A stretch of DNA of 64,000 nt from Costus lasius (GCA_027563935.2 JANVAS020000222.1:124001-188000); one strand, 5' to 3'; positions 49,500 through 60,198 are shown, numbered from the stretch's first letter. A program made the numbers and translations. Notes: generated from the letters alone by a model not told the origin.

Positions 49500-51348
49500 A
49501 TTGGTATCAGAGCCTGATGTTTCATGCTTGTTTATGATTGCCATGATATGTCATATGATCCATGTATGCGCATTATAATAGATCTATAGGTTACATGCGA
49601 TTATCTAAGTTGGCGAAAATTCATGATTTGTATAGATGTTATTTTCTCCATTGCGCATGTTGTTGTTGGCGCATGTTTTTGTAAGTTTTTCTAAAACCTT
49701 GATCACATGCGCGTTTCACCTTAGATCTAATGCTCCTACATTAAACCCTTAGATGGGTTATTAGGGTTGAAGTCACCCCCTAGGTTAGATCCAAACATGT
49801 CTGATCAGACTATCTGACAGCCTGAATGGGTCGACCAGTTAGCACCTTGGCGCATGCCTGTGGTGGCTATAGGTCGACTGCAGACAGGTGTGTAGCGATG
49901 TCTGATTGAGACAACTGATGAACGCACCTGAGTTAGGCCCGGGGTCACGCCCGCTTGCCAGACCTCAGTGTGGTCGTTCAGCCTTGGTGCATGCATGGTT
50001 GACCTTTTGGTCGACTCAAGTCAGTTAGGACTTGGTGCATGCTAGGGCAGTGGATCTGACTAGGTTGGATGAGTGGATCCCTAGTAATGGACCATTGTAA
50101 GGTTGTGGGGCAAATAAGGAAAAATTAAAAAAAAAAAATCGATCCCAAGGGGTTTTTTAAAAATTTATTTTTCCTGACTGGATCACATGATGGTTGTTGC
50201 ATCTGCTTGTTTATTTAGTCTTATGTGGGCTGCCCGTTTTTAATGTGTGCTGTGCTGGGGCCTGCGTGCCTGGATTATATGTTGTAAATTAATTTTCTTT
50301 ATGTGATCTGCGTATCACAATTTTAATTAATTTATAATGTGAAAGTGACCTGCGTGTCACTCTTGTCTAGATAGTTAAATTTGTAATTTAATTAGACAAG
50401 AGCACAATGCACACTTGGCAGAAGCGCATGCAGCAGTGGCTGGACCAGGTGGGAGGTCTAGGGTTCGACCCTAGGACCAGGCGCAAATTCCTGGTGGGCG
50501 CACCAGAGCTGCAGTTGGCGCTTGGGCCCAGGTTTGGGCCAGATGAGCAGCTAAAGACCCATAAAGAGCAAGTGTAGACTTAAGTTAGGTTAAGGTCTCA
50601 CTAGGGCTATGGGCTTTTACCACAAAAGACACATGCTTTCTTTTATTGCTTTATATTAGAATTGCATGAGTAAATTTATCTTCTGCTATCACCATAGGAA
50701 TTGCATGATAGGCAAGAAGATAAAAGACCGTTAAAATCCAACGATTAAATATCAAGCTCGTAAGCCTTCTGACGCGAAACCTCACTGTTCTGATTATCGT
50801 TGGAGCCGTGTTGTACCCACTCAGTGGGCACGTCCATCTATCTTCAGACGGTGCGGGATTACACCTGTGTGTTACAGAGCAGGGATTTATCCCTTCTCGT
50901 TGCTCAGCATAGCACATGGTGGTCCAGGGAGTAGGTCGGGTCAGCTTGACCGTGTAGGCTACATATGTGGCGCATATGGTAGCACATGGAGGCAGCCATC
51001 TGTGGGGTCAGAGATTGTGTTGTACCAACTCAGTTGGCACAGTCTGCTGGACTGCCCAGATGAAGGGGAATCGCACGGGTTGGCGATCGGCAGGGACTGC
51101 CTACCAGAAACTAGTGCTTGTACTCTCTGTGCATCTTATCTCGCCTGAGCGGGACGCGGAGACCAAGTATGAAATCTGGATCCCATCTCACTAAAAGAGT
51201 TCTACTCTTTCGGGCTGTTTTGCTGGATTTTTCACGCCTGATAAAATAGTGAGAAAAAGAATCTTTCTTAAGTCCTGATTGATTCTTATACATTGATACT
51301 GACCTTGCTGTTCTTGCATTGTTGTAGATACCTACAGCAACGAACACC
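49500..51348 (+). promoter_or_regulatory. Copia G 5' leader
   Basis: This 1849-bp leader contains three CTGCGT-loop hairpins: 50259-50270 (GGC/GCC), 50303-50318 (GTGAT/ATCAC) and 50345-50360 (GTGAC/GTCAC). The last has G-C at the outer pair where the other copies have T-A. Palindromes are CCCACTCAGTGGG at 50816-50828 and CCAACTCAGTTGG at 51025-51037. A 72-codon upstream ATG frame spans 50976-51194. A splice-acceptor-like string (TACTGAC, pyrimidine-rich, TTGTAG) ends about 20 bp before the gag ATG. Confidence 0.8.
49502..49513 (+). other. Copia G primer-binding site
   Basis: TGGTATCAGAGC, two bases after the LTR end, is complementary to the 3' end of plant initiator-Met tRNA. Confidence 0.93.
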
Positions 51349-54300
51349 ATGAACTTCAATGTGCGATCCCTACTGGAAAGAGAGAAGTTTGCTGGGCCGA
51401 ACTTCTCTGACTGGTTTGGACACCTTAAGATCGTTCTTAAGGCAGAGAGGAAACTGTATGTCCTCGAGACGGCGATACCGCCGCAGCCCGCTCCGAACGC
51501 CGCAAGGGCGGTTCGGGAAGCCTATGAAAAGCACGTCAATGATAGCATTGATGTCGCTTGCCTGATGTTAGCGTCTATGACGCCACCGCTGCAGCGTCAG
51601 CATGAGGACATGTCGGCTAGAGACATGATTACAAACCTCAAGATGTTGTATGCTGCACAGGCGAGGACTGAACGCTATAATTTGACGAAGCTCTTCTTTC
51701 AGAGCAAACTGGCTGAAGGGAGCCCAGTGGGAGCTCACGTGCTCAAGATGATTGGGCACAAGGAGGCTCTAGAGAAACTGGGGCATACCATCAACCAGGA
51801 GCTTGCTGTGGACATTATTCTGCAGTCTCTCCCGCCATCATTCGACGCGTTCATTATTAATTTTAATATGAACAAAATCGATTGTACTCCGGCAGAGCTG
51901 CTGAATATGCTCTTGACCACTGAGGAAACTCTGAAGGGTAAGCCTTCAACCTCTGTCTTGATGGTTCCTTCCAGGAACAAGAAGAAGGGGAAGAAGGGCA
52001 AGGCCCCGGTCAAGAATTACAGCAAGGCTCTGAAGCAGAAGGTGAAGCGGTCTAAGGAATACAGGTGTTTCCACTGTGGCCAGCTGGGTCACTGGAAAAA
52101 GGACTGTAAAGCGCTCCAAGGAGATAAGAGGGGAAGCTTTGCTTCTGGCTCAGGTATATTCGTGACTGAGGTCATGTATTCTTCTTCTGTATCATGGGTG
52201 TTGGACACTGCATGTGGAGTTCACATTTGTTCAAATGTGCAGGAACTCAAGAGAAGAAGGCAGGTGGGACAGCATGAGGTGGACCTACGCGTTGGAAACG
52301 GGGCACGGGTTGCTGCTGTTGCTGTAGGAGACTACTTCATTACTTTACCATCTGGAATTGTATTGGAACTAAACAGTTGTTATTTTGTTCCCAGTATAAC
52401 TAAAAATATTATCTCCATTCCTGCTCTTGTCAGGAAGGGGTTTTCCTTTGAATGCAATATTTCAAAGTGTGTTTTGTCATATGATAATATTGTTTATGCA
52501 ACTGGTTCAATTAATAATGGGTTATTCATGTTGGACATGGAAAGTTCTATACAGAATGTTGATATTAAGAAAGCCAAGTATGCTGATGACAGCACCTTGC
52601 TATGGCATAGTCGTTTAGGCCATATTAACGAGAAACGCATTAAGCGGTTGCATGATCATGGACTGCTGGGATCATTCTCCTATAAGGAGATTGATACATG
52701 CAAAGCTTGTTTGATGGGTAAAATGACGAAGTCACCTTTTCCTAATAAAGGTCAAAGGGCTTCAGGTTTACTTGACCTCATACACAGTGATGTGTGTGGG
52801 CCATTTAGTAAACATGCCAGAGGTGGCTATCAGTACTTCATTACATTTACTGATGATTTCAGTAGATATGGGTATGTCTATCTGATGAGACATAAGAGTG
52901 AATCTTTTGACAAGTTCAAAGAGTTCAAGAATGAAGTACAAAATCAGCTAGGCCGTAATATCAAGGCACTTCGCTCAGATCGAGGTGGTGAATACCTAAG
53001 TCATGCATTTACTGACTATCTAAAGGAGTGTGGGATTATCTCACAGCTCACTCCACCAGGAACACCGCAATGGAATGGTGTGTCCGAGAGGAGAAATAGA
53101 ACGTTACTTGATATGGTTCGTTCTATGATGAGTCAGGCTACTCTTCCATACTCCTTTTGGGGTTTTGCGCTGGAAACAGCTGCAAAGGTACTAAACCGAG
53201 TGCCATCCAAGGCAGTTTCAAAGACGCCATATGAGTTATGGTATGGGAAACAGCCGAGCTTGACATTTATCAGGATCTGGGGTTGCGAGGCTTATGTTAA
53301 AAAGCTCGCCTCTGGGAAACTAGAGAGCAGATCTGACAAATGTATCTTTGTCGGTTACCCTAAGGAAACTAAGGGTTATTATTTCTTCGATCCCAATGAG
53401 AACAAGGTTTTTGTTGCTCGGACGGCCATATTTCTTGAGAAGGAGTTTCTTCTGCAAGAGGCCAGTGGGAGAGAAATAAAGCTGGATGAGAATCCAGAAG
53501 AAGGACAAAGTGATCAAGCACAGTTGGATGAGCCTGAGCCGGTAGAACAGGTTATTAAACAACCTGAGGCTCAGACATCACGGGAACCGCGAAGATCGGG
53601 TAGGATTCGTCGACAGCCTGAGCGCTATGACGGAGTCTACATCATTGACAATGATGAACCCCTTACTTATGCGGATGCGGTCAGTGGACCAGAGTCAGCG
53701 AGATGGCTTGAGGCTATGCGCACCGAGATGGACTCCATGTCAGATAACCAAGTCTGGGATTTGGTTGATCCGCCTCCGGGAGTTATCCCTATAGGCTGTA
53801 AATGGATCTTCAAGAAGAAGATTGACATGGATGGTAACGTAGTTACCTATAAAGGCAGGCTAGTTGCGAAAGGTTTCAAACAAATCTACGGGATAGATTA
53901 TGATGAAACTTTCTCACCTGTAGCCATGTTTAAGTCTATTCGGATTCTTTTCGCGATAGCTGCATATTATGATTATGAGATTTGGCAGATGGATGTGAAA
54001 ACAGCTTTCCTTAATGGAAATTTGGATGAGGATGTGTATATGACACAACCAGAAGGTTTCACTAATCCAGCAGATCGTCATAAAATATGCAAGTTAAAGA
54101 AGTCCATTTATGGACTTAAACAAGCATCAAGAAGCTGGAATATTCGTTTTGATGAATCAGTTACTGAATTTGGTTTCATCAAGAACGAGGATGACCCGTG
54201 TGTATATAAGAGGTTTAGTGGGAGCGTGATTACTTTCCTAGTCCTCTACGTCGATGATATCTTGATCATTGGAAACGACATTCCTGAAATGCATGCTGTT

Positions 54301-55230
54301 AAGGCATGGCTGAGGAAATGTTTCCAGATGAAAGATCTAGGAGAAGCAGCCTATGTGTTAGGTGTGAAGATCTACAGGGATAGATCTAAGAGGCTTCTCG
54401 GGCTGTGCCAGAGTACTTACATCGATAAGGTCCTGGAGAGATTTCACTTAGAGAATTCTAAGCGAGGATATCTTCCAGTCAGACATGGTCTGAATCTTTC
54501 TAAGAGTCAGTGTCCACAAACACAGACTGAGAAAGACGAAATGAACAATACGCCTTATGCTTCGGCTATTGGTTCTATAATGTATGCGATGTTGTGTACT
54601 CGCCCAGACGTTGCTTACGGGTTAAGCGTAACCAGTCGTTACCAGAGTAATCCAGGTATGGCGCACTGGATTGCAGTCAAGAACATTTTAAAATATCTGC
54701 GGAGGACCAAAGATATGTTCTTGATATATGGTGGTCAGGAAGAACTCAGTATTGAAGGATATACTGACGCTTCGTTCCAGTCTGACCAGGATGATTTCCG
54801 ATCGCAATCAGGCTATGTTTTTAGCTTGAATGGAGGTGCAGTGGTGTGGAAAAGTTTCAAACAGTCAACTGTTGCTGATTCCACAACAGAAGCCGAGTAT
54901 GTTGCAGCCTCGGAAGCATCCAAGGAGGCAGTGTGGATTCGTAAGTTCGTGAGAGAACTTGGTGTCGTTCCTTCGTGTGCAGATCCTTTGGTTATCTTCT
55001 GTGATAACACTGGAGCAATCGCACAGGCAAAGGAACCACGGTCGCACCAGAAGTCCAAGCACATACAGAGACGGTTTCATTTGATCAGGGAGATCATAGA
55101 TCGTGGCGAGATCAAAGTATGCAAGGTTCATACAGATGACAATCTGGCAGACCCGCTTACCAAGCCTCTGGCGCAGCAGAAGCATGAGAAGCACTGTAAT
55201 AATATGGGTTTGAGATTTCTCAACCATTAG
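51349..55230 (+). CDS. gag-pol: Intact Ty1/copia Gag-Pol polyprotein, 1293 aa
   Basis: This is one open frame from ATG 51349 (MNFNVRSLL) to TAG at 55228-55230. Domains are Gag (about 1-230), CCHC knuckle 240-253, retropepsin DTACG, GAG-pre-integrase zinc region, integrase with D481, D544 and E580, RT with YVDD at 967-970, and RNase H with TDAS and TEAEY. It is one residue shorter than the array copy (a Ser missing in a serine run before the protease). It differs from the array copy at scattered sites, so it is a separate lineage, not a duplicate. The polypurine tract and 3' LTR follow within 20 bp. All catalytic residues expected are present; the protease has DTA instead of DTG. Confidence 0.96.
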   Translation: MNFNVRSLLEREKFAGPNFSDWFGHLKIVLKAERKLYVLETAIPPQPAPNAARAVREAYEKHVNDSIDVACLMLASMTPPLQRQHEDMSARDMITNLKMLYAAQARTERYNLTKLFFQSKLAEGSPVGAHVLKMIGHKEALEKLGHTINQELAVDIILQSLPPSFDAFIINFNMNKIDCTPAELLNMLLTTEETLKGKPSTSVLMVPSRNKKKGKKGKAPVKNYSKALKQKVKRSKEYRCFHCGQLGHWKKDCKALQGDKRGSFASGSGIFVTEVMYSSSVSWVLDTACGVHICSNVQELKRRRQVGQHEVDLRVGNGARVAAVAVGDYFITLPSGIVLELNSCYFVPSITKNIISIPALVRKGFSFECNISKCVLSYDNIVYATGSINNGLFMLDMESSIQNVDIKKAKYADDSTLLWHSRLGHINEKRIKRLHDHGLLGSFSYKEIDTCKACLMGKMTKSPFPNKGQRASGLLDLIHSDVCGPFSKHARGGYQYFITFTDDFSRYGYVYLMRHKSESFDKFKEFKNEVQNQLGRNIKALRSDRGGEYLSHAFTDYLKECGIISQLTPPGTPQWNGVSERRNRTLLDMVRSMMSQATLPYSFWGFALETAAKVLNRVPSKAVSKTPYELWYGKQPSLTFIRIWGCEAYVKKLASGKLESRSDKCIFVGYPKETKGYYFFDPNENKVFVARTAIFLEKEFLLQEASGREIKLDENPEEGQSDQAQLDEPEPVEQVIKQPEAQTSREPRRSGRIRRQPERYDGVYIIDNDEPLTYADAVSGPESARWLEAMRTEMDSMSDNQVWDLVDPPPGVIPIGCKWIFKKKIDMDGNVVTYKGRLVAKGFKQIYGIDYDETFSPVAMFKSIRILFAIAAYYDYEIWQMDVKTAFLNGNLDEDVYMTQPEGFTNPADRHKICKLKKSIYGLKQASRSWNIRFDESVTEFGFIKNEDDPCVYKRFSGSVITFLVLYVDDILIIGNDIPEMHAVKAWLRKCFQMKDLGEAAYVLGVKIYRDRSKRLLGLCQSTYIDKVLERFHLENSKRGYLPVRHGLNLSKSQCPQTQTEKDEMNNTPYASAIGSIMYAMLCTRPDVAYGLSVTSRYQSNPGMAHWIAVKNILKYLRRTKDMFLIYGGQEELSIEGYTDASFQSDQDDFRSQSGYVFSLNGGAVVWKSFKQSTVADSTTEAEYVAASEASKEAVWIRKFVRELGVVPSCADPLVIFCDNTGAIAQAKEPRSHQKSKHIQRRFHLIREIIDRGEIKVCKVHTDDNLADPLTKPLAQQKHEKHCNNMGLRFLNH

Positions 55231-55239
55231 ATTAAGTGC

Positions 55240-55250
55240 AAGTGGGAGAT
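55240..55250 (+). other. Copia G polypurine tract
   Basis: AAGTGGGAGAT directly precedes the 3' LTR. The same string adjoins the 3' LTR in A, B, C and D, where it would prime plus-strand DNA synthesis. Confidence 0.85.
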
Positions 55251-56935
55251 TGTTGGGGTATGCCCTTAAGGCTAATGTTTGAGGCCTATGGGAATGTAAC
55301 AAGTATCATGTAATAAACTCTATGTGTTTATAAAGGCATGGTTGTTATTCAGTTAGCTACATTGTCTGCTGCAATATATGTTCTTCTGAATAATGTCTCA
55401 AAGCTGTTCAGCTGGGCTGACATGCTATTATGTCCTTAGTCGATATATCTTGGTAAACATGAGACAGCCTCGATATGGTTAAGACTAATATGTGTTCTAA
55501 TCTTATAGGATGCTTCGAGCATGGAATAAGATGTAGACTCATGGGTACATGGGATGTACTGGACAGACCCTACTAGGATGTTCAATTGTTTGTCACAATG
55601 TGAATATTCCTTGATTAAGACAAGTGGCACATTTCCTCTGACTTGAGATCACTTGTGTTTTCTAAATGATGATTGTCATTGTTTTGAGGTAGTTCAATAT
55701 CATTTGAAACATAATGATTATAGACTATCTTGGATGGTGAGCTTGAATCAGGTTAGAGCACTAGTGATAGACATAGGATTGCCGTCTCCTTGTTTAAGGA
55801 GTGTGATGTTCTAAAGGGGCCCCCTGGATGAGATGATTGAGAGAGTGTATGGCCATACCCAGGTGACAGTGCTCATCTGTTCTAATCATGCTCATCATAT
55901 TGGAGTTACGAGCTTGACAGGCTTGTCCAATAAGAACATCCAGTGGCAAAGGAAATATGTATGCTTTGTGAATTGATTCACACTTGTGCTGTTTTTGGGT
56001 GAAGTCTTGGAAGACTCTTTCCTTGATATCGGGAGACAGTGATGTGTTGCTAGATACCCCTCACTGGTTGTGATAATGTAAATTATCGTTACCGATGTTT
56101 TAAGGAAACCCTCAGGGTCGCACAATTGATGATATGGCTTACTTAAGTCAGATCGTGTGGACTGAATTGTTTCGGGTTCAGTTTAAAGGGATTTAATCTC
56201 TGATTGTGAGTGAGATCTGGTCTGATCATGTTTGATTGATTAGGGCTTGAGATCGGTAAGCTTCGATCGAGAGAAGAGATGCTAGATCGGTCAGATCAGG
56301 AGCATCATAGAGATCAACGGCTAGATCTGGAACCTTAGGGTTTTAATATGATCTAGGCCATGTCGTTTGGTTTATTTGGTAATTGAACCAAAATTAAATT
56401 AAACCAAAATGGTTCAAGCATTGGCGACAAGTTCACTTGGCGTGAACATGTTGGGCGGTTAGTGGTGCTATTTTTAGCAACCATGATCTCCACTTGGAGA
56501 CTCACGTTCGAAAGAGAGTGCTCTCTCTATTCTCGCCACTTGAACGCATTCCTCTTGGGTTTTTTCCGTGGGTGACGACGCCTTGGATTTGGAGGAGAAA
56601 TCGGCAAAGAAAAGATCTCTTCATCCCTTTCTCATTTTCGATCAAAGACTTCTTTGGATCTTGCTAGCACAAGGATCGCAAAGAGGAGTAGGCGACATCA
56701 ACTGTGTGCGTCACCTCTGGAGAAGATCTGCTTTGATCTTTGCTTCCTAGGCGCCATTCGAAATGGCTATGGTATGAGTTTTATCTCTTACATGCAATCG
56801 TTTCCATTTGGTTGATCATATCACATGAACCGATTCTTGAAACCCTAATCCGCTGCCCAAAAATTTTATGCGCCACTGCCTAGGGTTTTCGCTCCCCCTA
56901 GAAGGGGACCCCCCTTAGTTTAAGGGGTACTTTCA
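55251..56935 (+). repeat. Copia G 3' LTR
   Basis: 1685 bp, offset 7436 from the 5' LTR, about four differences. Followed by TSD GAACC. Confidence 0.96.
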
Positions 56936-56940
56936 GAACC

Positions 56941-58113
56941 ATGCGCTCACCCAATGAGCTGGTTCAAATCGATTTGGTTCAATAACCAAATAAACCAAGC
57001 AACTAGTCCAGATCATAACAAAAACCCCTAAGGCTTAAGATCTGACCGTTCATCTCTTGATGCTCCTGATCTCACCGATCAAGCATCCATTCTCTCAATC
57101 GAAGCTTACCGATCTCAAGCCCTTATCAATCAAACATGATCAGACTGGATCTCACTTATAATCAGATATTAAATCCCTTTAAACTGAACCCAAACAATTC
57201 AGTCCACACGATCTGACTTAAGTAAGCCATATCATCAAATTGTGCGACCCTAAGGGTTTCCTTTAAATGTCGGTAACGATAACTTACGTTATCACGATCA
57301 GTGAGGGGTATCTAGCAACACATCACTGTCTCCCGATATAAAGGAAAGAGTCTTCCAAGACTACACCCAAACCACAGCACAAGTGTGAATCCAATTCACA
57401 AGGCATGCAAATTTCCTTTGCCACTGGATGTTCTTATTGGACAAGCGTGTCAAGCCTGTAGCTCCAATATGATGAGCATGATTAGATCAGATGAACACTG
57501 TCATCTGGGTAGGGCCATACACTTTCTCAATCATCTCATACAGAGGGGGGCCCCTTTAGAACATCATACTCCAATTAAGGAGACGGCAATCCTTTATCTA
57601 TCACTAGTGCCCTAACCTGACTCAAGCTCACCATCCAAGATAGTCTATAATCATTATGTTTCAAATGATATTGAACTACCTCAAAACAATGACAATCATC
57701 ATTTAGAAACACAAGTGATCTCAAGTCAGAGGAAATGTGCCACTTGTTGCAATCAAGGATTATTCACATTGTGACAAGCAATTGAATATCATAGTAGGGT
57801 CTGTCCAGTACATCCAATGTACCCATGAGTCTACATCTTATTCCATGCTCGAAGCATCCTATAAGATTAGAACACATATTAGTCTCAATCATATCAAGGC
57901 TGTCTCATGTTCACCAAGATATCTTGACTAAGGACATAACTGCATGTCAGCCTAGCTGAACAGCTTTGAGACATTATTCAGAAGTACACTTATTGCAGCA
58001 GACAATGTAACAAACTGAATAACAACCATGCCTTTATAAACATAAGAGTTTATTACATGATACTGATACAATCCCAAGGCCTCAAACATTAGCCTTAAGG
58101 GCATACCCCAACA
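56941..58113 (-). repeat. Copia B 5' LTR, part 3
   Basis: The remaining 1173 bp, ending CCCCAACA at 58113, followed by TSD GGCAA and the F-family solo LTR. Confidence 0.95.
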
Positions 58114-58118
58114 GGCAA

Positions 58119-58910
58119 CTACTCGACAATGAAGAGAGGGTTACAATTTATAGGCTCAACAAGCCATGGCAAGGGTGACAATTCACCCTATGCGCAATCA
58201 CAAAGTTATGGAAGAAATTAATGCTCAATTAAAACATTTCCTTTGTCAATTTTGAATTTTGAATTCTTTCTTTGATGGAGCTTCCTTGTGGCCGAATCCT
58301 CTTGAGCTCCTTCCTTGTTTGCTTGGATGAAATGGCGTCCATTTTGAATTTTGAAAAGCCTTCCTTCAAGAGCTTGGGCGGCTAGAGGTTTCCAAAGTTG
58401 GTTCCACAAATTGGGGATCTAGATGGTGATCCCTTGATTTGTGGATCTTGATTGATCCTTGATGGCTAGGCGCATTGAAGGTTCCTCCATTGGTAAGTTG
58501 TGGGCTGGTTCTTCAATTTCGAATTCTTCCTCTTATTAGGTGGCGCCTTGGGTTGATTTGGAAGGTGGAGTTGCATTCAATGTAAGCTCCTTCAACTTGA
58601 AGTCTCTAGTCAAGTGTTGAAGTGCTTCCTTCCATAATTGGAGCTTCACTTGAGTGGCTTAGCTTGAGGTTCCTAGCTTCCCTTGAGCTGGGCTTTAACC
58701 TGCCCAATTATTGACACAAAAACCAGTAGACTATTCTAGGAGATAATGCATGACCTAATAAGGAAACTATAGGATGCCCTAGGGCTTATTCAAAGCAAAT
58801 CGGAAAAGTGCAAATAAGGAAAGAGGGTGACCTAGGAGGGAAGGCCATATCTGATGGGCTTCCTCCTAACCCTTCCAGACCTTCTAGGGGCAGGGTTGGT
58901 CTCTCCATCA
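58119..58910 (-). repeat. F-family solo LTR, right portion
   Basis: This continues directly from 21670 once B is removed. It is nearly identical to 59336-60127 of the F 3' LTR and ends CTCTCCATCA. Short open frames here (58218-58409 minus) recur in the other copy and are LTR sequence, not genes. Confidence 0.88.
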
Positions 58911-58915
58911 CATTT

Positions 58916-60127
58916 TAACTAAAGGAGAGGGGGAAGGAAGAGGGGAAGTGATTTGCGCCAAGATGATCTTCCAAGCTTTGCGTTTCCCTACAACAAGAAC
59001 TTTGATTAGTGTAGAAACAAGTTCTAGAAATTATAGAGGGGAGAGGTGAAAGAACTTAGCCGATTTTGAAGATTTGTTGATGTTGCTCTTCATGCTAGCC
59101 GAAAGTGAAGGATCCTTTGAAGATCTTAGTTGTTTGCCGAGATCAAAGGATGAAGAGGCTTCCTTAGAGTCTCGTCAAGGTGTGCAAGATCCTTCAAAGG
59201 GATTGGATGTGTTGAGGACTTGAGAAGAAGGGGGAGAAGGGAAAGGGCTCGGCCCTTTAGAGGAGAGGGGGAGATAGAAAAACTTAGGCGACACAAGCAC
59301 CAATGCTAACACAAGGTTTTTTTCATCTAGGCAACTACTCGACAATGAAGAGAGGGTTACAATTTATAGGCTCAACAAGCCATGGGCAAGGGTGACAATT
59401 CACCCTAGGCGCAATCACAAAGTTATGGAAGAAATTAATGCTCAATTAAAACATTTCCTTTGTCAATTTTGAATTTCGAATTCTTTCTTTGATCGAGCTT
59501 CCTTGTGGCCGAATCCTCTTGAGCTCCTTCCTTGTTTGCTTGGATGAAATGGAGTCCATTTTGAATTTTGAAAAGCCGTCCTTCAAGAGCTTGGGCAGCT
59601 AGAGGTTTCCAAAGTTGGTTCCACAAATTGGGGATCTAGATGGTGATCCCTTGATTTGTGGATCTTGATTGATCCTTGATGGCTAGGCGCATTGAAGGCT
59701 CCTCCATTGGTAAGTTGTGGGCTGGTTCTTCAATTTCGAATTCTTCCTCTTATTAGGTGGCGCCTTGGGTTGATTTGGAAGGTGGAGTTGCATTCAATAT
59801 AAGCTCCTTCAAGTTGAAGTCTCTAGTCAAGTGTTGAAGTGCTTCCTTCCATAATTGGAGCTTCACTTGAGTGGCTTAGCTTGAGCTTCCTAGCTTCCCT
59901 TGAGCTGGGCTTTAACCTGCCCAATTATTGACACAAAAACCAGTAGACTATTCTAGGAGATAATGCATGACCTAATAAGGAAACTATAGGGTGCCCTAGG
60001 GCTTATTCAAAGCAAATCGGAAAAGTGCAAATAAGGAAAGAGGGTGACCTAGGAGGGAAGGCCATATCTGATGGGCTTCCTCCTAACCCTTCCAGACCTT
60101 CTAGGGGCAGGGTTGGTCTCTCCATCA
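58916..60127 (-). repeat. Gypsy F 3' LTR, start portion
   Basis: 1212 bp. In sense it starts TGATGGAGAGACC at 60127, just after a purine-rich GGGAGAAA tract. With 20442-20850 it makes a 1621-bp LTR. Confidence 0.88.
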
Positions 60128-60198
60128 TTTCTCCCTGGGTGGGAAGAATTCTCCTCTGGAGAATTATCCTTGTACCCTTGGAGTAACTCCGGAGCGGC

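Larger units (their letters stand above)
47815..56935 (+). mobile_element. Copia G, full-length, intact and young
   Basis: This is a 9121-bp element with TSD GAACC (47810-47814 and 56936-56940). Its two 1685-bp LTRs differ at about four bases by eye (near 48384, 49000 and two near 49482). PBS, leader, complete gag-pol, polypurine tract and both LTRs are all present, so it has every part of an autonomous element. Confidence 0.97.
21671..58113 (-). mobile_element. Copia B, full-length but carrying three nested copia elements
   Basis: TSD GGCAA lies at 21666-21670 and 58114-58118. Subtracting D, C and G with one TSD copy each leaves 9079 bp, the normal length for the family. Its two LTRs differ at about a dozen sites by eye. 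Its gag-pol is split between 35687-36341 and 23369-26601 and has further lesions. B predates its three passengers. Confidence 0.95.
20851..58910 (-). mobile_element. Solo LTR of the F family, nested in F's LTR and split by copia B
   Basis: The two parts are 20851-21670 and 58119-58910 (1612 bp joined). The ends are TGATG on the left and CATCA on the right. The perfect 5-bp duplication CATTT (20846-20850 and 58911-58915) shows a real insertion and explains why half-LTR copies appear in the order start, start, end, end. Confidence 0.88.

Noticed and set aside
49500..49513. tRNA-like sequence TGGTATCAGAGC as part of a tRNA gene
   Set aside because: Only 12 bases complementary to the tRNA 3' end, always two bases from an LTR: a primer-binding site.
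58218..59626. Repeated 63-aa minus frames (58218-58409 and 59435-59626) as a duplicated gene
   Set aside because: They are the same position in two copies of the F LTR.
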